In this document: piece after piece, positions 11,298 through 20,404 of the stretch
Position numbering within the stretch: position 1 is the stretch's first letter
Layout: every line of letters starts with the position of its first letter
Source: Imbricaverruca yamaguchii
Lineage: Eukaryota > Arthropoda > Thecostraca > Neoverrucidae
DNA length: 64,000 nucleotides
Assembly (NCBI GenBank): GCA_034440575.1
Contig: JAOTOL010001208.1
Location: forward strand, 296,001 to 360,000
Direction: 5' to 3'
The notes under the pieces: model-generated
Databases searched by the model: none
What the model was told of the DNA's origin: nothing
What the model saw: only the letters and a program-made list of their open reading frames with translations
Translations under genes and position numbers: made by a program

Positions 11298-11526
11298 CAG
11301 CGAGGGCGCACGCAGGCGCAGCCTGCAGAGAGCTCAGGTCGCGGCCGACTGCCCCTCTCCCGCCTGCGCCGCGGGTTACATAGCCACTATGAGTCAGAGG
11401 TGCAAGCACACCCTCGTCACCTCTGACCCCGACCCGACATCCACGCGTATAGTCTTACGCGTGAATCACGCCATGCCAGTGACTCACGCCGTGTCGATGC
11501 GTCATCATATCACACATCACATCACA
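11257..11526 (-). repeat. 5' LTR (270 bp)
   Basis: Same sequence as 7046-7315. The gag-pol reading frame is open into this LTR: the first in-frame Met is at 11297, 41 bp inside it. Confidence 0.95.
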
Positions 11527-11735
11527 CCGTCACCGTCACCATCACCATCACTATCACTATCACTATCACTATCACCGTCACCGTCACCGTCACCGTCACC
11601 GTCACTATCACTATCACTATCACTATCACTATCACTATCACTATCACTATCACAATCACTATCACTATCACTATCACTATCACTATCACTATCACCATCA
11701 CCATCGCCATCGCCATCGCCATCACTGTCACCGGC
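11527..11735. repeat. CACCGT/CACTAT hexanucleotide microsatellite, right of the LTR element
   Basis: Starts directly at the LTR end as CACCGT units, then changes to blocks of CACTAT, CACCGT, CACTAT again, and finally CACCAT/CGCCAT. It is the continuation of the tract at 6904-7045, split by the transposon. Confidence 0.95.
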
Positions 11736-12228
11736 ATGTCGACATCTGGCTAATGCATCTCGGTGTTTGGTTTCAAGCTTTGTCGTATTAGCCGGAGACC
11801 ATGTGGATTATTATGTTCACCGACAGGCTGTATGGACTCGTCATGTCGTCCACGTGCGCAGCGTCCGCACCACTTGACTTGGATTGATTGGCGCGCGCTG
11901 GCCGTCGATATGTCAGCTGTCCGCATTCAGAATGGGACTGTGGTCGGGGCCCGGCAAATTAGGCTTAGCTATGTCAGCGGCACAAAGGCCGACATGCATC
12001 ACGGATCCCAGACTGTCCGTAATAGCCACTGCACGTGGAGGGATGTATTGTTAAATAAAAATAAATAAAAATAAATGTGAGCTGCGGTCGGTGGGGTTCT
12101 GGACGGAGATCTCTGAATGTGCGGTTTGTTATGGTAATATCGAGCTTCCTGCTAACGGTGCTCGATCGCGGCAGTGCGGTGCCCCCCCCCAGCATACACG
12201 CCAGGATTATAGCCCTGAGCGTGGACGT

Positions 12229-12284
12229 CAGGATGGTGGTGATGGTGATGGTGATGTTGATGGTGATGGCGATGGTGATACATG
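12229..12284. repeat. (GGTGAT)n microsatellite
   Basis: Imperfect GGTGAT/GGCGAT units, about nine copies. Confidence 0.85.
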
Positions 12285-12631
12285 GCAGAACGGCGACCCA
12301 TTCACATACTTACCATGTCTCTTCTGGTCGGCTGAAAATTACAAGGAGAAGTGTGCACCTGACCATCCATTTTGGCAACGTAGACATTTTCCAGTCAGTG
12401 CGGCACGAAAAAAGTGCAGCCCCTGGAAGACGTCCCGTCGTTAGCTTCAGCCAGGCTGGCAGCAATAGACACCTAGACGAATGTGGGAGGTCTTAAAGCG
12501 AGCAAAAATGAACGATTGTTCTGCAGTGTAACAAAAGGAATATAATCATAACTGCATCATCCTTACAGTATCATCTTCACCCTGGTGTCCGGGGCGCTGC
12601 ATGAACGCAGTCGACGCGCCCATACATTTAA

Positions 12632-12672
12632 ATAACCAACCAACCAACCAACCAACCAACCAACCAACCAAC
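12632..12672. repeat. (ACCA)n tetranucleotide
   Basis: Ten uninterrupted CCAA units after AAATAACC. A similar AAATAACCAACC ending occurs at 6250-6265, which suggests the tail of an unnamed interspersed element. Confidence 0.85.
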
Positions 12673-12917
12673 CATCACCGTGGTATCCTCATAGTGGCAT
12701 CTTCACAGAGCCATCTTCACGGTGTCATTGTTATGCTACGTAGTACATGTATGGGGAAAGCATTTCAGCTTCCGGTGTTATTTAGGCTTTTCTGTTTGTC
12801 CATTGACCTTCATTAACGTTGTTTAATAATTTTATATTTGCTTCGCCTTGTATAATAGCACTACCTTACGCTATTATTAAGGTTCGTGCATCGCTGGAAT
12901 GCATTGCGTCGACGGAT

Positions 12918-13030
12918 GCTTCGTCTCATTCTTCATTGTATTCTTAATCACAGTGTTTATCACATTCTTCACCAGATACTTCATCACATTCTTTGTCACA
13001 TTCTTCATCACATCCATATTCTCATTCTTC
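12918..13030. repeat. degenerate CATTCTTCATCA repeat
   Basis: Loose repetition of CATTCTTCATCACATT with many substitutions; an old, decayed simple repeat. Confidence 0.6.
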
Positions 13031-13312
13031 CTTACATGCTTTCCTGGAGAGTAAAGTTGTGATGCACAACATTGGAGCCCACGAGTATCGTGGCCTTGCG
13101 GCACCCATTCCAACATGTTGAGTATCGCCAACGTCCATATGCTGGCGCCAAGCCTCATCAAGTAGTCCCGGACTTTAGTCAATGAACACCCCCAGCGGTA
13201 TATCTAAGTATTTGGTCAGTTTTGTTTTTAAACCGTGTCTTCACGACCACAACGTAAGGTGGCCGACTCACATCTTTTGTCGGTAGCGTGGCAGAGCTGC
13301 TACCGACAAATG

Positions 13313-13391
13313 ACGGCAGCTGGAACGTTGCTACGGCAGCTGGAACGTTGCTACGGCAGCTGGAACGTTGCTACGGCAGCTGGAACGTTGG
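13313..13391. repeat. 20-bp repeat, four perfect copies
   Basis: ACGGCAGCTGGAACGTTGCT is repeated four times; only the last base of the last copy differs. Confidence 0.95.
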
Positions 13392-13497
13392 TGACAAGTT
13401 GTTATCGCCCAGGCGAGAAACATAGTTTTCTCGAGGAATGCTTACCTGGGAGTTACTATGCCCAGTGGCATTGCAACGGCACAGGGTTTTATCGGGA

Positions 13498-13527
13498 GCT
13501 AGGTAAATTTGGGTAAATTTACCTAGC
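13498..13527. repeat. 13-bp inverted repeat with 4-nt loop, plus a third direct copy
   Basis: GCTAGGTAAATTT and its exact reverse complement are separated by GGGT. A further direct copy of GCTAGGTAAATTT lies at 13533-13545. The hairpin is perfect. No element boundary was recognised. Confidence 0.85.
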
Positions 13528-13948
13528 ACAGGCTAGGTAAATTTTGTCGTACAAGGCCATAGGTGGACCAGGCTATTTCCGAAATCTGAAGACTTCTAAA
13601 AGGCGTCTACATTTTAGCTGGCTGCAGCATTCGTTTATGAGACAAAATGTCCCCGCTGGCGTTCCTAGAACAGCACATATCAGCATTAATAACCTCTGAA
13701 TTGTGCGGGCGTGCAGTGCGAGGCGACGACGTCATGTTCAGGCCGGCTGACTAAGCCGCAGCAGGGGCCAAGACATCATGTCCCGGATAGTTTATGGACT
13801 CAGGAGAACTCATTAGCATTCGCTGCAGTGACGCTGCTCCGGTTGCCTGCGTGGAGATCTGGCAAGGCGATGGAGTTGCTGAGATTGTCGTGAAACTTTT
13901 TGATTTCACAGGCATTTATTTCACAGGCATTTTTTATTTCACATTTCA

Positions 13949-14167
13949 CTTCAACTTGCGATGATGGGGGGGGGGGTCGCGGTAGCTCGGTCGGCCGGCC
14001 GTTCGGCCTTTGATCGCAAGGTCGTGGGTTCCAATCACGCAGCCTGCGGAGTTGTTGACTCCACCCGAAGCCAGTCGCCAGCGGGCATGACAGGCTGGCG
14101 ACGCTATGGGACCCAGCAGTCGAGCGCAGCGTATAGAAGCACAAGGTTCTTCTTCAACTTGCGATGA
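13949..14167 (+). mobile_element. tRNA-derived SINE, family C, with 16-bp target-site duplication
   Basis: The SINE body spans 13965-14151 (187 bp) between two perfect copies of CTTCAACTTGCGATGA (13949-13964 and 14152-14167). The head has an A box (TAGCTCGGTCGG at 13983) and a B box (GGTTCCAATCA at 14027). The central part, CCAGTCGCCAGCGGGCATGA followed by GGCTGGCGACGCTATG, is related to the core of the element at 18724 and to the family B cores. A long G run precedes the head. Confidence 0.9.
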
Positions 14168-14667
14168 CATCCCACGTCGTCGCATGACCACAACGTCATC
14201 GCATGGCCCCTCGGGCATGGCAACAATCATGGAGAAATGGCTGAACTTGACACGAAATACCATGGAGTTCCACACAGACATTAAGGCTCTTGGTTCAGGT
14301 TTCCGCCGGCAGTTGGCGGTAACCTCCACTCTCAATACCCACATCTCAATACCAACCGTCAGCAAACCTTCAATCACACTCCTTTTCTCGCGGTTGCAAT
14401 TAAGTTTGGTTCAGACGTACGAACATATAGCCGCCTCAATTTCCCCTCCCCACCCCTATATCGGCCTAAGGTGATTTTGCGTTCATCGGAGCCTAGTGTT
14501 CTCTGTCCATGGGCATGCCGAGCTCTGCCTTTTTCTTTTCTTTTTGTTGAGGAAGTTTAGTCCAAATTATTGCTGGGCTGGCTTGATCGACCACGACTCT
14601 ACGCTAAGGAGAGTTTGTTGCGTGAACCCTAGCCACCTGATCCGTGAATTTCAGTTCAACTGCAGAC

Positions 14668-14860
14668 TTTTAACCTGAAGTTTAACGTGCCGTCAGTGCA
14701 CCGACACGGCTGGTGGCTCGTCTTCGGCCTCAGCCGGCCAGCTGCCAACTGACTCTCCCAGTTGGGGGCTAAATTCGAGCGCATGAAGCCACTCGAACCC
14801 TGTGTTGCCAGGACAGGGGAGACCAGTGCAGGCGGGCGCTGTAGCCAACCGAGCTGCCGG
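14668..14860 (-). mobile_element. tRNA-derived SINE, family A, reversed
   Basis: On the minus strand this matches the body of the 3805-4015 element from GGGTTCGAGT through CCGTGTCGGTGCACTGACGG to the GGTTAAAA end. Its tRNA-like head continues into the 79-bp array on the right. Confidence 0.82.
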
Positions 14861-15175
14861 GGCGGTAAACTCGGCCCTGTGTTGCCAGGACAGGGGAGAC
14901 GAGTGCAGCGGCGCTTAGCCAGCCGAGCTGCCGGGGCGGTAAAACTCGAGCCCTGTGTTGCCAGGACAGGGGAGACGAGTGCAGGCGGGCGCTGTAGCCA
15001 GCCGAGCTGCCGGGGCGGTAAAACTCGAGCCCTGTGTTGCCAGGACAGGGGAGACGAGTGCAGGCGGGCGCTGTAGCCAGCCGAGCTGCCGGGGCGGTAA
15101 AACTCGAGCCCTGTGTTGCCAGGACAGGGGAGACGAGTGCAGGCGGGCGCTGTAGCCAGCCGAGCTGCCGGGGCT
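14798..15175 (-). repeat. 79-bp tandem array made from a SINE tRNA-like head
   Basis: CCCTGTGTTGCCAGG recurs at 14798, 14875, 14951, 15030 and 15109 (mostly 79-bp spacing). On the minus strand each unit contains a tRNA-like A-box region (GCTCGGCTGGCTACAGCGCC) and a B-box-like GGGCTCGAG or GGGTTCGAG. It is thus the head of the adjacent SINE amplified about five times. Units 3-5 are almost identical. Confidence 0.88.
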
Positions 15176-15377
15176 GCGCCGTCTCACCACTTTATCTCCG
15201 TCGGTGTCGGCCCGGCCCGGGCAGGCTCGGCGGCTGTCGGTGCCACTCGGCCGGCCGTCTGGCTGATAAATGGACACAAAAACGCCATGGGTGTGCCAAA
15301 ACATTTGCGCCCTCTTGTCTGAAGGCGGTGGCGCTAATGGAGGCGCCGCGGCCGGCCGCCGGCCAGCCGGCGACCGG

Positions 15378-16262
15378 CCGCCCTCCTGCCGTCCTCCAGC
15401 CGTCCTCCTGCCGTCCTCCAGCCGTCCTCCTGCCGTCCTCCTGCCGTCCTCCTGCCGTCCCCCTGCCGTCCCCCTGCCGTCCCCCTGCCGTCCCCCTGCC
15501 GTCCTCCTGCCGTCCTCCTGCCGTCCTCCTGCCGACCTCCTGCCGTCCTCCTGCCGTCCTCCTGCCGTCCTCCTGCCGACCTCCTGCCGTCCTCCTGCCG
15601 TCCTCCAGCCGTCCTCCTGCCGTCCTCCTGCCGTCCTCCTGCCGTCCTCCTGCCGTCCTCCTGCCGTCCCCCTGCCGTCCTCCTGCCGTCCTCCTGCCGT
15701 CCTCCTGCCGACCTCCTGCCGTCCTCCTGCCGTCCTCCTGCCGTCCTCCTGCCGTCCTCCTGCCGTCCTCCTGCCGTCCTCCTGCCGTCCTCCAGCCGTC
15801 CTCCTGCCGTCCTCCTGCCGTCCTCCTGCCGGCCTCCTGTCGACCTCCTGTCGACCTCCTGTCGACCTCCTCCCGTCCCCCTGCCGTCCTCCTGCCGTCC
15901 TCCTGCCCCCTCCTGCCGTCCTCCTGCCGCCCTCCTGCCGTCCTCCTGCCGTCCTCCTGCCGTCCTCCTGCCGGCCTCCTGTCGACCTCCTGTCGACCTC
16001 CTGCCGTCCTCCTGCCGTCCTCCTGCCCCCCTCCTGCCGTCCTCCTGCCCCCCTCCTGCCGTCCTCCTGCCGCCCTCCTGCCGTCCTCCTGCCATCCTCC
16101 TGCCGGCCTCCTGCCGTCCTCCTGCCGTCCTCCTGCCGCTATCCTGCCGTCCTCCTGCCGCTATCCTGCCGTCCTCCTGCCGCCCTCCTGCCGCCCTCCT
16201 GCCGTCCTCCTGCCGTCCTCCTCCCGTCCTGCTGCCGCCCTCCTGCCGACCTCCTGCCCGTC
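15378..16262. repeat. 11-bp minisatellite, about 80 copies
   Basis: The unit is GTCCTCCTGCC with variants GACC, GGCC, CCC and CCAGCC. Eleven is not a multiple of three, so the same 11-residue pattern appears in every frame. This produces long Pro/Ser/Leu-rich frames on the + strand and a Gly/Arg-rich one on the minus strand, none of them a gene. Confidence 0.96.
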
Positions 16263-17673
16263 AAATGGACCACTTCAGCTGCGGAGAAGCGCGCCCACGC
16301 CGGCTGGCAACGCTGGATGGCAGTCGTCCGGCGGAAACGCCGCGTGCCACCATCTCGAGGAGTCTACTTAGCCCGTTATTGACTGGGATGACGTGGGATG
16401 GGCCCTTAACCCACGTCACCCCACCCACCCACGATGGGGGCCGGCCACCCACGTACCCTGCACGCTGTGCCATGAAATTCTGAAGCTCGAGTGGAGATCG
16501 ACTCTTAGGACAATGTATTTTCTTCACATAATTAAGTTCCAATTTCGCTTTTTATTATAGGTTACGAGTGACATTTGGACCTTCAAAAGCGCTTGTGGCT
16601 TCTGGCACCAGCACTACCCACTGGTAAACGCAGTATTACACTATTGATATCATCACCATCATCAAACAATCAAAGGTCATGGAGCATCACTTATCAATAT
16701 GCACACATTTCCTGATTTATTTTACATCAGTTGTCTTTTTGACATCACCCATCCCCCTCCACTCTACGCACTATCGAGTTCAGGACACTGCGCCCGACAC
16801 CCGTCATTCCGCAGATAACTCGATGATCAAAATACGTACGCTCCAAGCTTTCAGCACGCCTGGCGACGTCAAATATCATGCCTGCTGGCACGGAGCGAGC
16901 TTACCCCCGTACCGTCCCACATATCGTTCCCGCATGGTCATTATCACCTATTATGACTTCCTTGAATTGGCCATGTATATGATTCCGTTGTACTGGGTTG
17001 CGTATTCCAGCTCTTGCTGGTAGATGGTACGTTTGCAGTGCAAGATGTCACGTGAGATTGAGCTATAAGCTGGCAGTGAGTTGTAGTATGAGTGATGCTA
17101 ATTGATGCCGTAAGATGGCCACAGCTGCTCGTATTGGTGCAGCCCTTAACTGTCGCCACAGAACCGCCACCGGCCACACAGAAGGTCACCATGCCCATAT
17201 ACATTGTGAGAACGGCTTGTTTTGGTTGGACCTGTATGGAACGCGTACTGAGTTCAGTTACGTGCTCGGCTATTACCAGTCACGTGGCATTATGATTGCT
17301 ATTGTGTGGTGACATCAAAGTTAGCACATGTCCTCTATTAGGTCAACTTAAGCCAATTGTACAAAAACATCACCCAAATTCTCTGAATATTATATGCTGC
17401 ATAAAGAAGCAAGTAAATCCCATGTAGGAAGGACCTGGCCGTGATGCCCTTTACTTCGAGTACATTTGCGATATATCGGATATGTTTTTGGTAGTTGAAT
17501 GTGTAATTCCTGACCGATGCAAATCGTTTCTAAGCTTCTGAATATATTCCTTTACGCGGTCGTGTAGTACTGCCCAGTGAGCATCTACTCCTGGCTTGGT
17601 GCTGCCAAAGTGGAAAATAGGAAATTCGCGTAACTTTGGCCTAGAATGCTACTAGATCACCGGTGTCGCCACT
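16263..17673. other. unique intronic sequence
   Basis: No gene or repeat family was recognised. A local GACGTGGGATGGGCC...CCCACGTC inverted motif lies near 16390-16420. Confidence 0.55.
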
Positions 17674-17707
17674 GTTGTATATGTGCCATATATGGCACAT
17701 ATACAAC
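17674..17707. repeat. 34-bp perfect palindrome
   Basis: The half-site GTTGTATATGTGCCATA is followed directly by its exact reverse complement with no spacer. It is next to an (AT)n run at 17720-17735. Confidence 0.97.
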
Positions 17708-18723
17708 ATATGCAAAGTATAATATATATATATATCGTACATGCCAAGTTCATTTCGACACCTCTCTGACTCAGACTGACGCGAATTGACTAGGACTGAC
17801 GCACTGCCTCCGAATCCGAGCGTGACGTAGCGAAGAGGAGGACGGTTCCGCATATGTGCGCCCTCTGTCCAATGATCTCCAAGACCATTAGAAGATAGCG
17901 AAACCGTACGGTACCAAACTGCATCAAAACAGAGCCGAATAGGCTCGACAGTGGATATTAAGTGGACTGGTTCCCCGGCATGCTGGAACAACAACATCCA
18001 GCGTTGTTCCAGTTGTTTCCAGTTCCAGCGTTGTCCAGGTTGTTCAGGGTCCAGGTGGTGAGTGTTCATCACCACCTGGATCACTAATTCCCTGACTCTG
18101 GTTAGACGTGGGATGGCGGGGGAGTGATTTTAGGGGTATGCCAGACCATAGCCATTTGCACCACTTTTAAAGCGAGTGTGTTTTGCAGGCAAAGCTAAGG
18201 AACGTGTACCTTTGCGTTAAGGGGATTTTACGTTGTGGTGTGTGGGCGTGATGTTCAGGTGCTGAAGGCGGTGCATGGGTGAAAAACATCTCCCGGAGAT
18301 ATATGTGGTTTCGGTTTTACTCTACTTCTCCGCGATATAATGTGTAACTGGGGCGGGAAGGGTGATTTTTAAAGTAAAGAGAGCTGATTGGGTTAGACGT
18401 TCCTCTATACTAGCATATCAACGTTCGAAGTGGGAGAAGCTTGTATTCAAGTCGGGCCTCCCGACTTCTCTCAACACTGATACCAGTAGGTTTAATGGAG
18501 TCCACCTCAGACTAAATGGGATCCGCGAAATGCTAATTAATACATTCCAAATATGGCTGACGGGATCCACATATGGCTAGTGAGGTCCACATATGGCTAC
18601 TGAGGTCTATAAAGGGTTATTTTCTGTCTGTCCCTTCTGTTCCTATGCCCATGTACTCGATGATGTCCGCCTGGACGGGCCTTTCTGGGTTGACAACACT
18701 CCCTTGACGCCGCCCGTTGACAG
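17708..18723. other. unique intronic sequence
   Basis: No gene was recognised. There is a short GTTGTTCCAG / GTTGTCCAGG repeat at 17985-18065 and two copies of CCACATATGGCTA near 18568-18600. Confidence 0.55.
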
Positions 18724-18925
18724 GACCGTGGTAGTTCAGTTGGTTTGGCGTCGGATTCTTGATCGCAAGATCGTGGGTTCGAATCCCACAACCGACGCAA
18801 TTTACCGAGTGCACCCACGTCCAATCGGCGCGAAAAGGTTGGCGATGCTATGCAACATAGCGGTTGAATGCGTTATAAAAGAACCCAACGTTCTTCTGCT
18901 GTTTGTTGGCAAAACGGTTCAGCGA
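18724..18925 (+). mobile_element. tRNA-derived SINE, family C
   Basis: A well-kept tRNA-like head carries an A box (TGGTAGTTCAGTTGG at 18729) and a perfect consensus B box (GGTTCGAATCC at 18776). It is followed by the family core (CCAATCGGCGCGAAAAGG, then TTGGCGATGCTATGC) and a TTCTTC-type end. The 5' and 3' arms do not form a seven-pair acceptor stem, so it is not a functional tRNA gene. Confidence 0.85.
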
Positions 18926-19503
18926 GTGTTGCTCTTCTCGCTGCGGAACGCATTGAGCTCCTCCAAATGAGTGGAACTATGGGAGGACCGGAGCGGTAGC
19001 CGGCTCGTCTCCACGCTAGGATGACCGCCGGCGTAGCCTGGTAGGCCGCGTATCTCCGGATGTTTTCGAATATTTTTGTACACTAGCTTCACTTATGACT
19101 TCTGCACCAAATACAATACTTGTATTCATGAATGTATGCAGGTCATGGTATAATCCGTGTTTTCGGCTGACTGAATAATAAATCCTGTCTTATTCCATCC
19201 GAGATGGTAATCTCAGAAGAATTCGAGGCAGAATGCCGCGCGCGGTGCTCGTGGTCATCGCGGAAAGCGCTGAGTGGCCAAAGCTTCGTGCAGCTTTAGT
19301 AGTCGAACACATACAGCTCTGAAATTATAAATCATCACTCATGTAAATTAGTGCGGATTGAAATGTGGACAGGCCAATTGTCACAAGCTAGAATTCGGAA
19401 CTTTTGGGATATTGAAGCCGTGTGCAGCCTCGTCCCCATGCAATTTATGTACATACTGATGAATGATGGTAATTCACTCGTTATCCGTGTCACCTTCCGT
19501 TTC
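18926..19503. other. unique sequence before exon 2
   Basis: Intron end without recognised repeats. A pyrimidine-rich stretch, TTATCCGTGTCACCTTCCGT, leads into the exon 2 acceptor. Confidence 0.6.
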
Positions 19504-19505
19504 AG
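19504..19505 (+). other. unc5: 3' splice site of unc5 intron 1
   Basis: CACCTTCCGTTTCAG|ACCACC is a strong acceptor. The reading frame requires one base from the previous exon (phase 1), as supplied by exon 1. Confidence 0.85.
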
Positions 19506-19862
19506 ACCACCTGCTGCTGCCGGACGTCATCCCGACGGGACCGGCTCTGGACCAATCAGCGCCCGTCTTCCTCGAGATGCCCGCCCCCGCCTTCGTGATG
19601 CGCAGCAAGCCGGCGACCTTGACCTGTCGCGCAGCCCACGTGCTGCACCTCTACTTCCGCTGCAACGGCGAGCCGATGGGCGACCGGGAGCACTCTCGTG
19701 CCGACTACGTGGACCCGCAGACGGCCATCCGCCAGTTGGAGGTGAAGCTGAGCGTGGACAGAGCGGCCGTCGAGGAGTACTTCGGCGACTACAGCTGCAA
19801 CTGCGTGGCCTGGAACAGCCGGGACCAGAAGACCAGCCACAGCGTCAAGGTCACCGCCGCAT
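19506..19862 (+). CDS. unc5: UNC5-family netrin receptor, exon 2 (first Ig domain)
   Basis: The exon encodes residues 36-154 of the receptor: a short linker (HLLLPDVIPTGPALDQS) and the whole first immunoglobulin domain. UNC5 hallmarks are clear: PVFLEMP at the domain start, SKPATLTCRAAH (C76), LYFRCNGE (C88), YVDPQTAIRQLEV, VEEYFGDYSCNCVAW (C133, C135, W138). In the family, this domain and Ig2 form the netrin-binding ectodomain, followed by thrombospondin repeats, a transmembrane helix, ZU5, UPA and death domains. None of those later parts was found in this window. The exon is 357 bp and phase 1 at both ends, usual for an Ig module. The donor AT|GTGAGT is near consensus. The Trp that follows NGE in many vertebrate UNC5 proteins is absent (NGEPM here). 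The YVDPQT-IRQ stretch looks arthropod-like, from memory only. Confidence 0.9.
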
Positions 19863-20075
19863 GTGAGTACACCGACCACTGTGCCGGCGTCGATAGCCGT
19901 ACCGGCACCTACTCAGATATTGATACTGGTGACGCCGGAGATAACATTAGTTATGTTCACACCGGTGCCGAAGGTCACCGCCGCATGTGAGTACACCGAC
20001 CACTGGGCCGGCGTCGATAGCCGTACCGGTACTGGTGCCGATGATGCAGAGGAAAACATTAGTTATGTCATGCCG
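19847..20075 (+). repeat. 124-bp tandem duplication covering the exon 2 donor
   Basis: AAGGTCACCGCCGCATGTGAGT occurs at 19847 and again at 19971; similarity continues through GTCGATAGCCGTACCGG and ATTAGTTATGT. The duplicated unit contains the last 16 bases of exon 2 and the donor site. Confidence 0.93.
19863..19868 (+). other. unc5: 5' splice site of unc5 intron 2
   Basis: GCCGCAT|GTGAGT, phase 1. In UNC5 proteins the next residues are usually Tyr-Leu-Arg; the leftover T would start such a Tyr codon. A second copy of the same donor lies 124 bp downstream at 19987. Confidence 0.8.
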
Positions 20076-20375
20076 TTACCGATACACATACCGGCACTGA
20101 GAACGGCTTCAGCACCCAAACCGATGCTCATTCGCTTACAGATACCGAACGAAACACTGAAATTGATACCGATGACGATAATAATAATGAATACTACGCC
20201 GATGCCGAAGCGGATATCGATATAACCACTGATGCCAACCCCGTATCAGTGAACCCCGCACTGATACAAGTGCCGATAACGACACTGATAACAACAACGT
20301 TATCGAGAACGATGCACGTGTCGATATCCCAACAGTTATCGAGGCGTATGTTGACACCGATGATACATATACTGG
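19895..20375. repeat. degenerate GATACC/CGATAC hexanucleotide tract
   Basis: A loose period-6 pattern (GATACC, GATGCC, CACTGA, GATAAC) overlaps the 124-bp duplication and continues to the 19-bp array. A similar tract lies at 55355-55585. Confidence 0.7.
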
Positions 20376-20404
20376 TAGCGACAACATGTAGCCATGGAGA
20401 TATG

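Larger units (their letters stand above)
7046..11526 (-). mobile_element. complete LTR retrotransposon in (CACCGT)n
   Basis: A 4,481-bp element lies antisense to unc5 in intron 1. It has two 270-bp LTRs with TG...CA ends that I read as identical, and one uninterrupted gag-pol frame. It is flanked by CCGTC (7041-7045) and CCGTC (11527-11531), a plausible 5-bp target-site duplication, although the hexanucleotide context would give this match by chance. Domain order PR-RT-RNase H-IN fits Ty3/Gypsy or BEL/Pao elements and excludes Copia. The RT block with DYRELN favours Ty3/Gypsy. The sequence after the 5' LTR does not start with the usual TGG of a tRNA primer-binding site. A weak purine run, AGGTGAGGG, precedes the 3' LTR. 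Identical LTRs and an intact frame point to very recent insertion. Confidence 0.95.
11736..13300. other. mostly unique intronic sequence with short simple repeats
   Basis: Contains a TAAATAAAAATAAATAAAAA tract near 12050, which may be the A-rich tail of a decayed element. It also holds a GGTGAT/GATGGT run (12229-12284), an (ACCA)n tract (12632-12672) and a degenerate CATTCTTCATCA repeat (12918-13030). No gene was recognised. Confidence 0.6.
1316..19505 (+). other. unc5: unc5 intron 1 (18.2 kb)
   Basis: The interval between the exon 1 donor and exon 2 acceptor is filled with SINEs, an antisense LTR retrotransposon and tandem repeats, listed separately. No other open frame in it has recognisable domains apart from the transposon polyprotein. 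A small skipped or alternative exon cannot be excluded without RNA data. Confidence 0.7.

Noticed and set aside
7041..11531. CCGTC as proof of a 5-bp target-site duplication
   Set aside because: The match is automatic in a (CACCGT)n context, so I use it only as consistent, not as evidence.
15034..16382. Proline-rich frames of 445 and 370 codons, which look like an extracellular mucin or extensin
   Set aside because: Pure read-through of the 11-bp array, equally open in several frames and strands.
18724..18800. Functional tRNA gene with a perfect B box
   Set aside because: The two ends do not pair into an acceptor stem and a shared SINE body follows.
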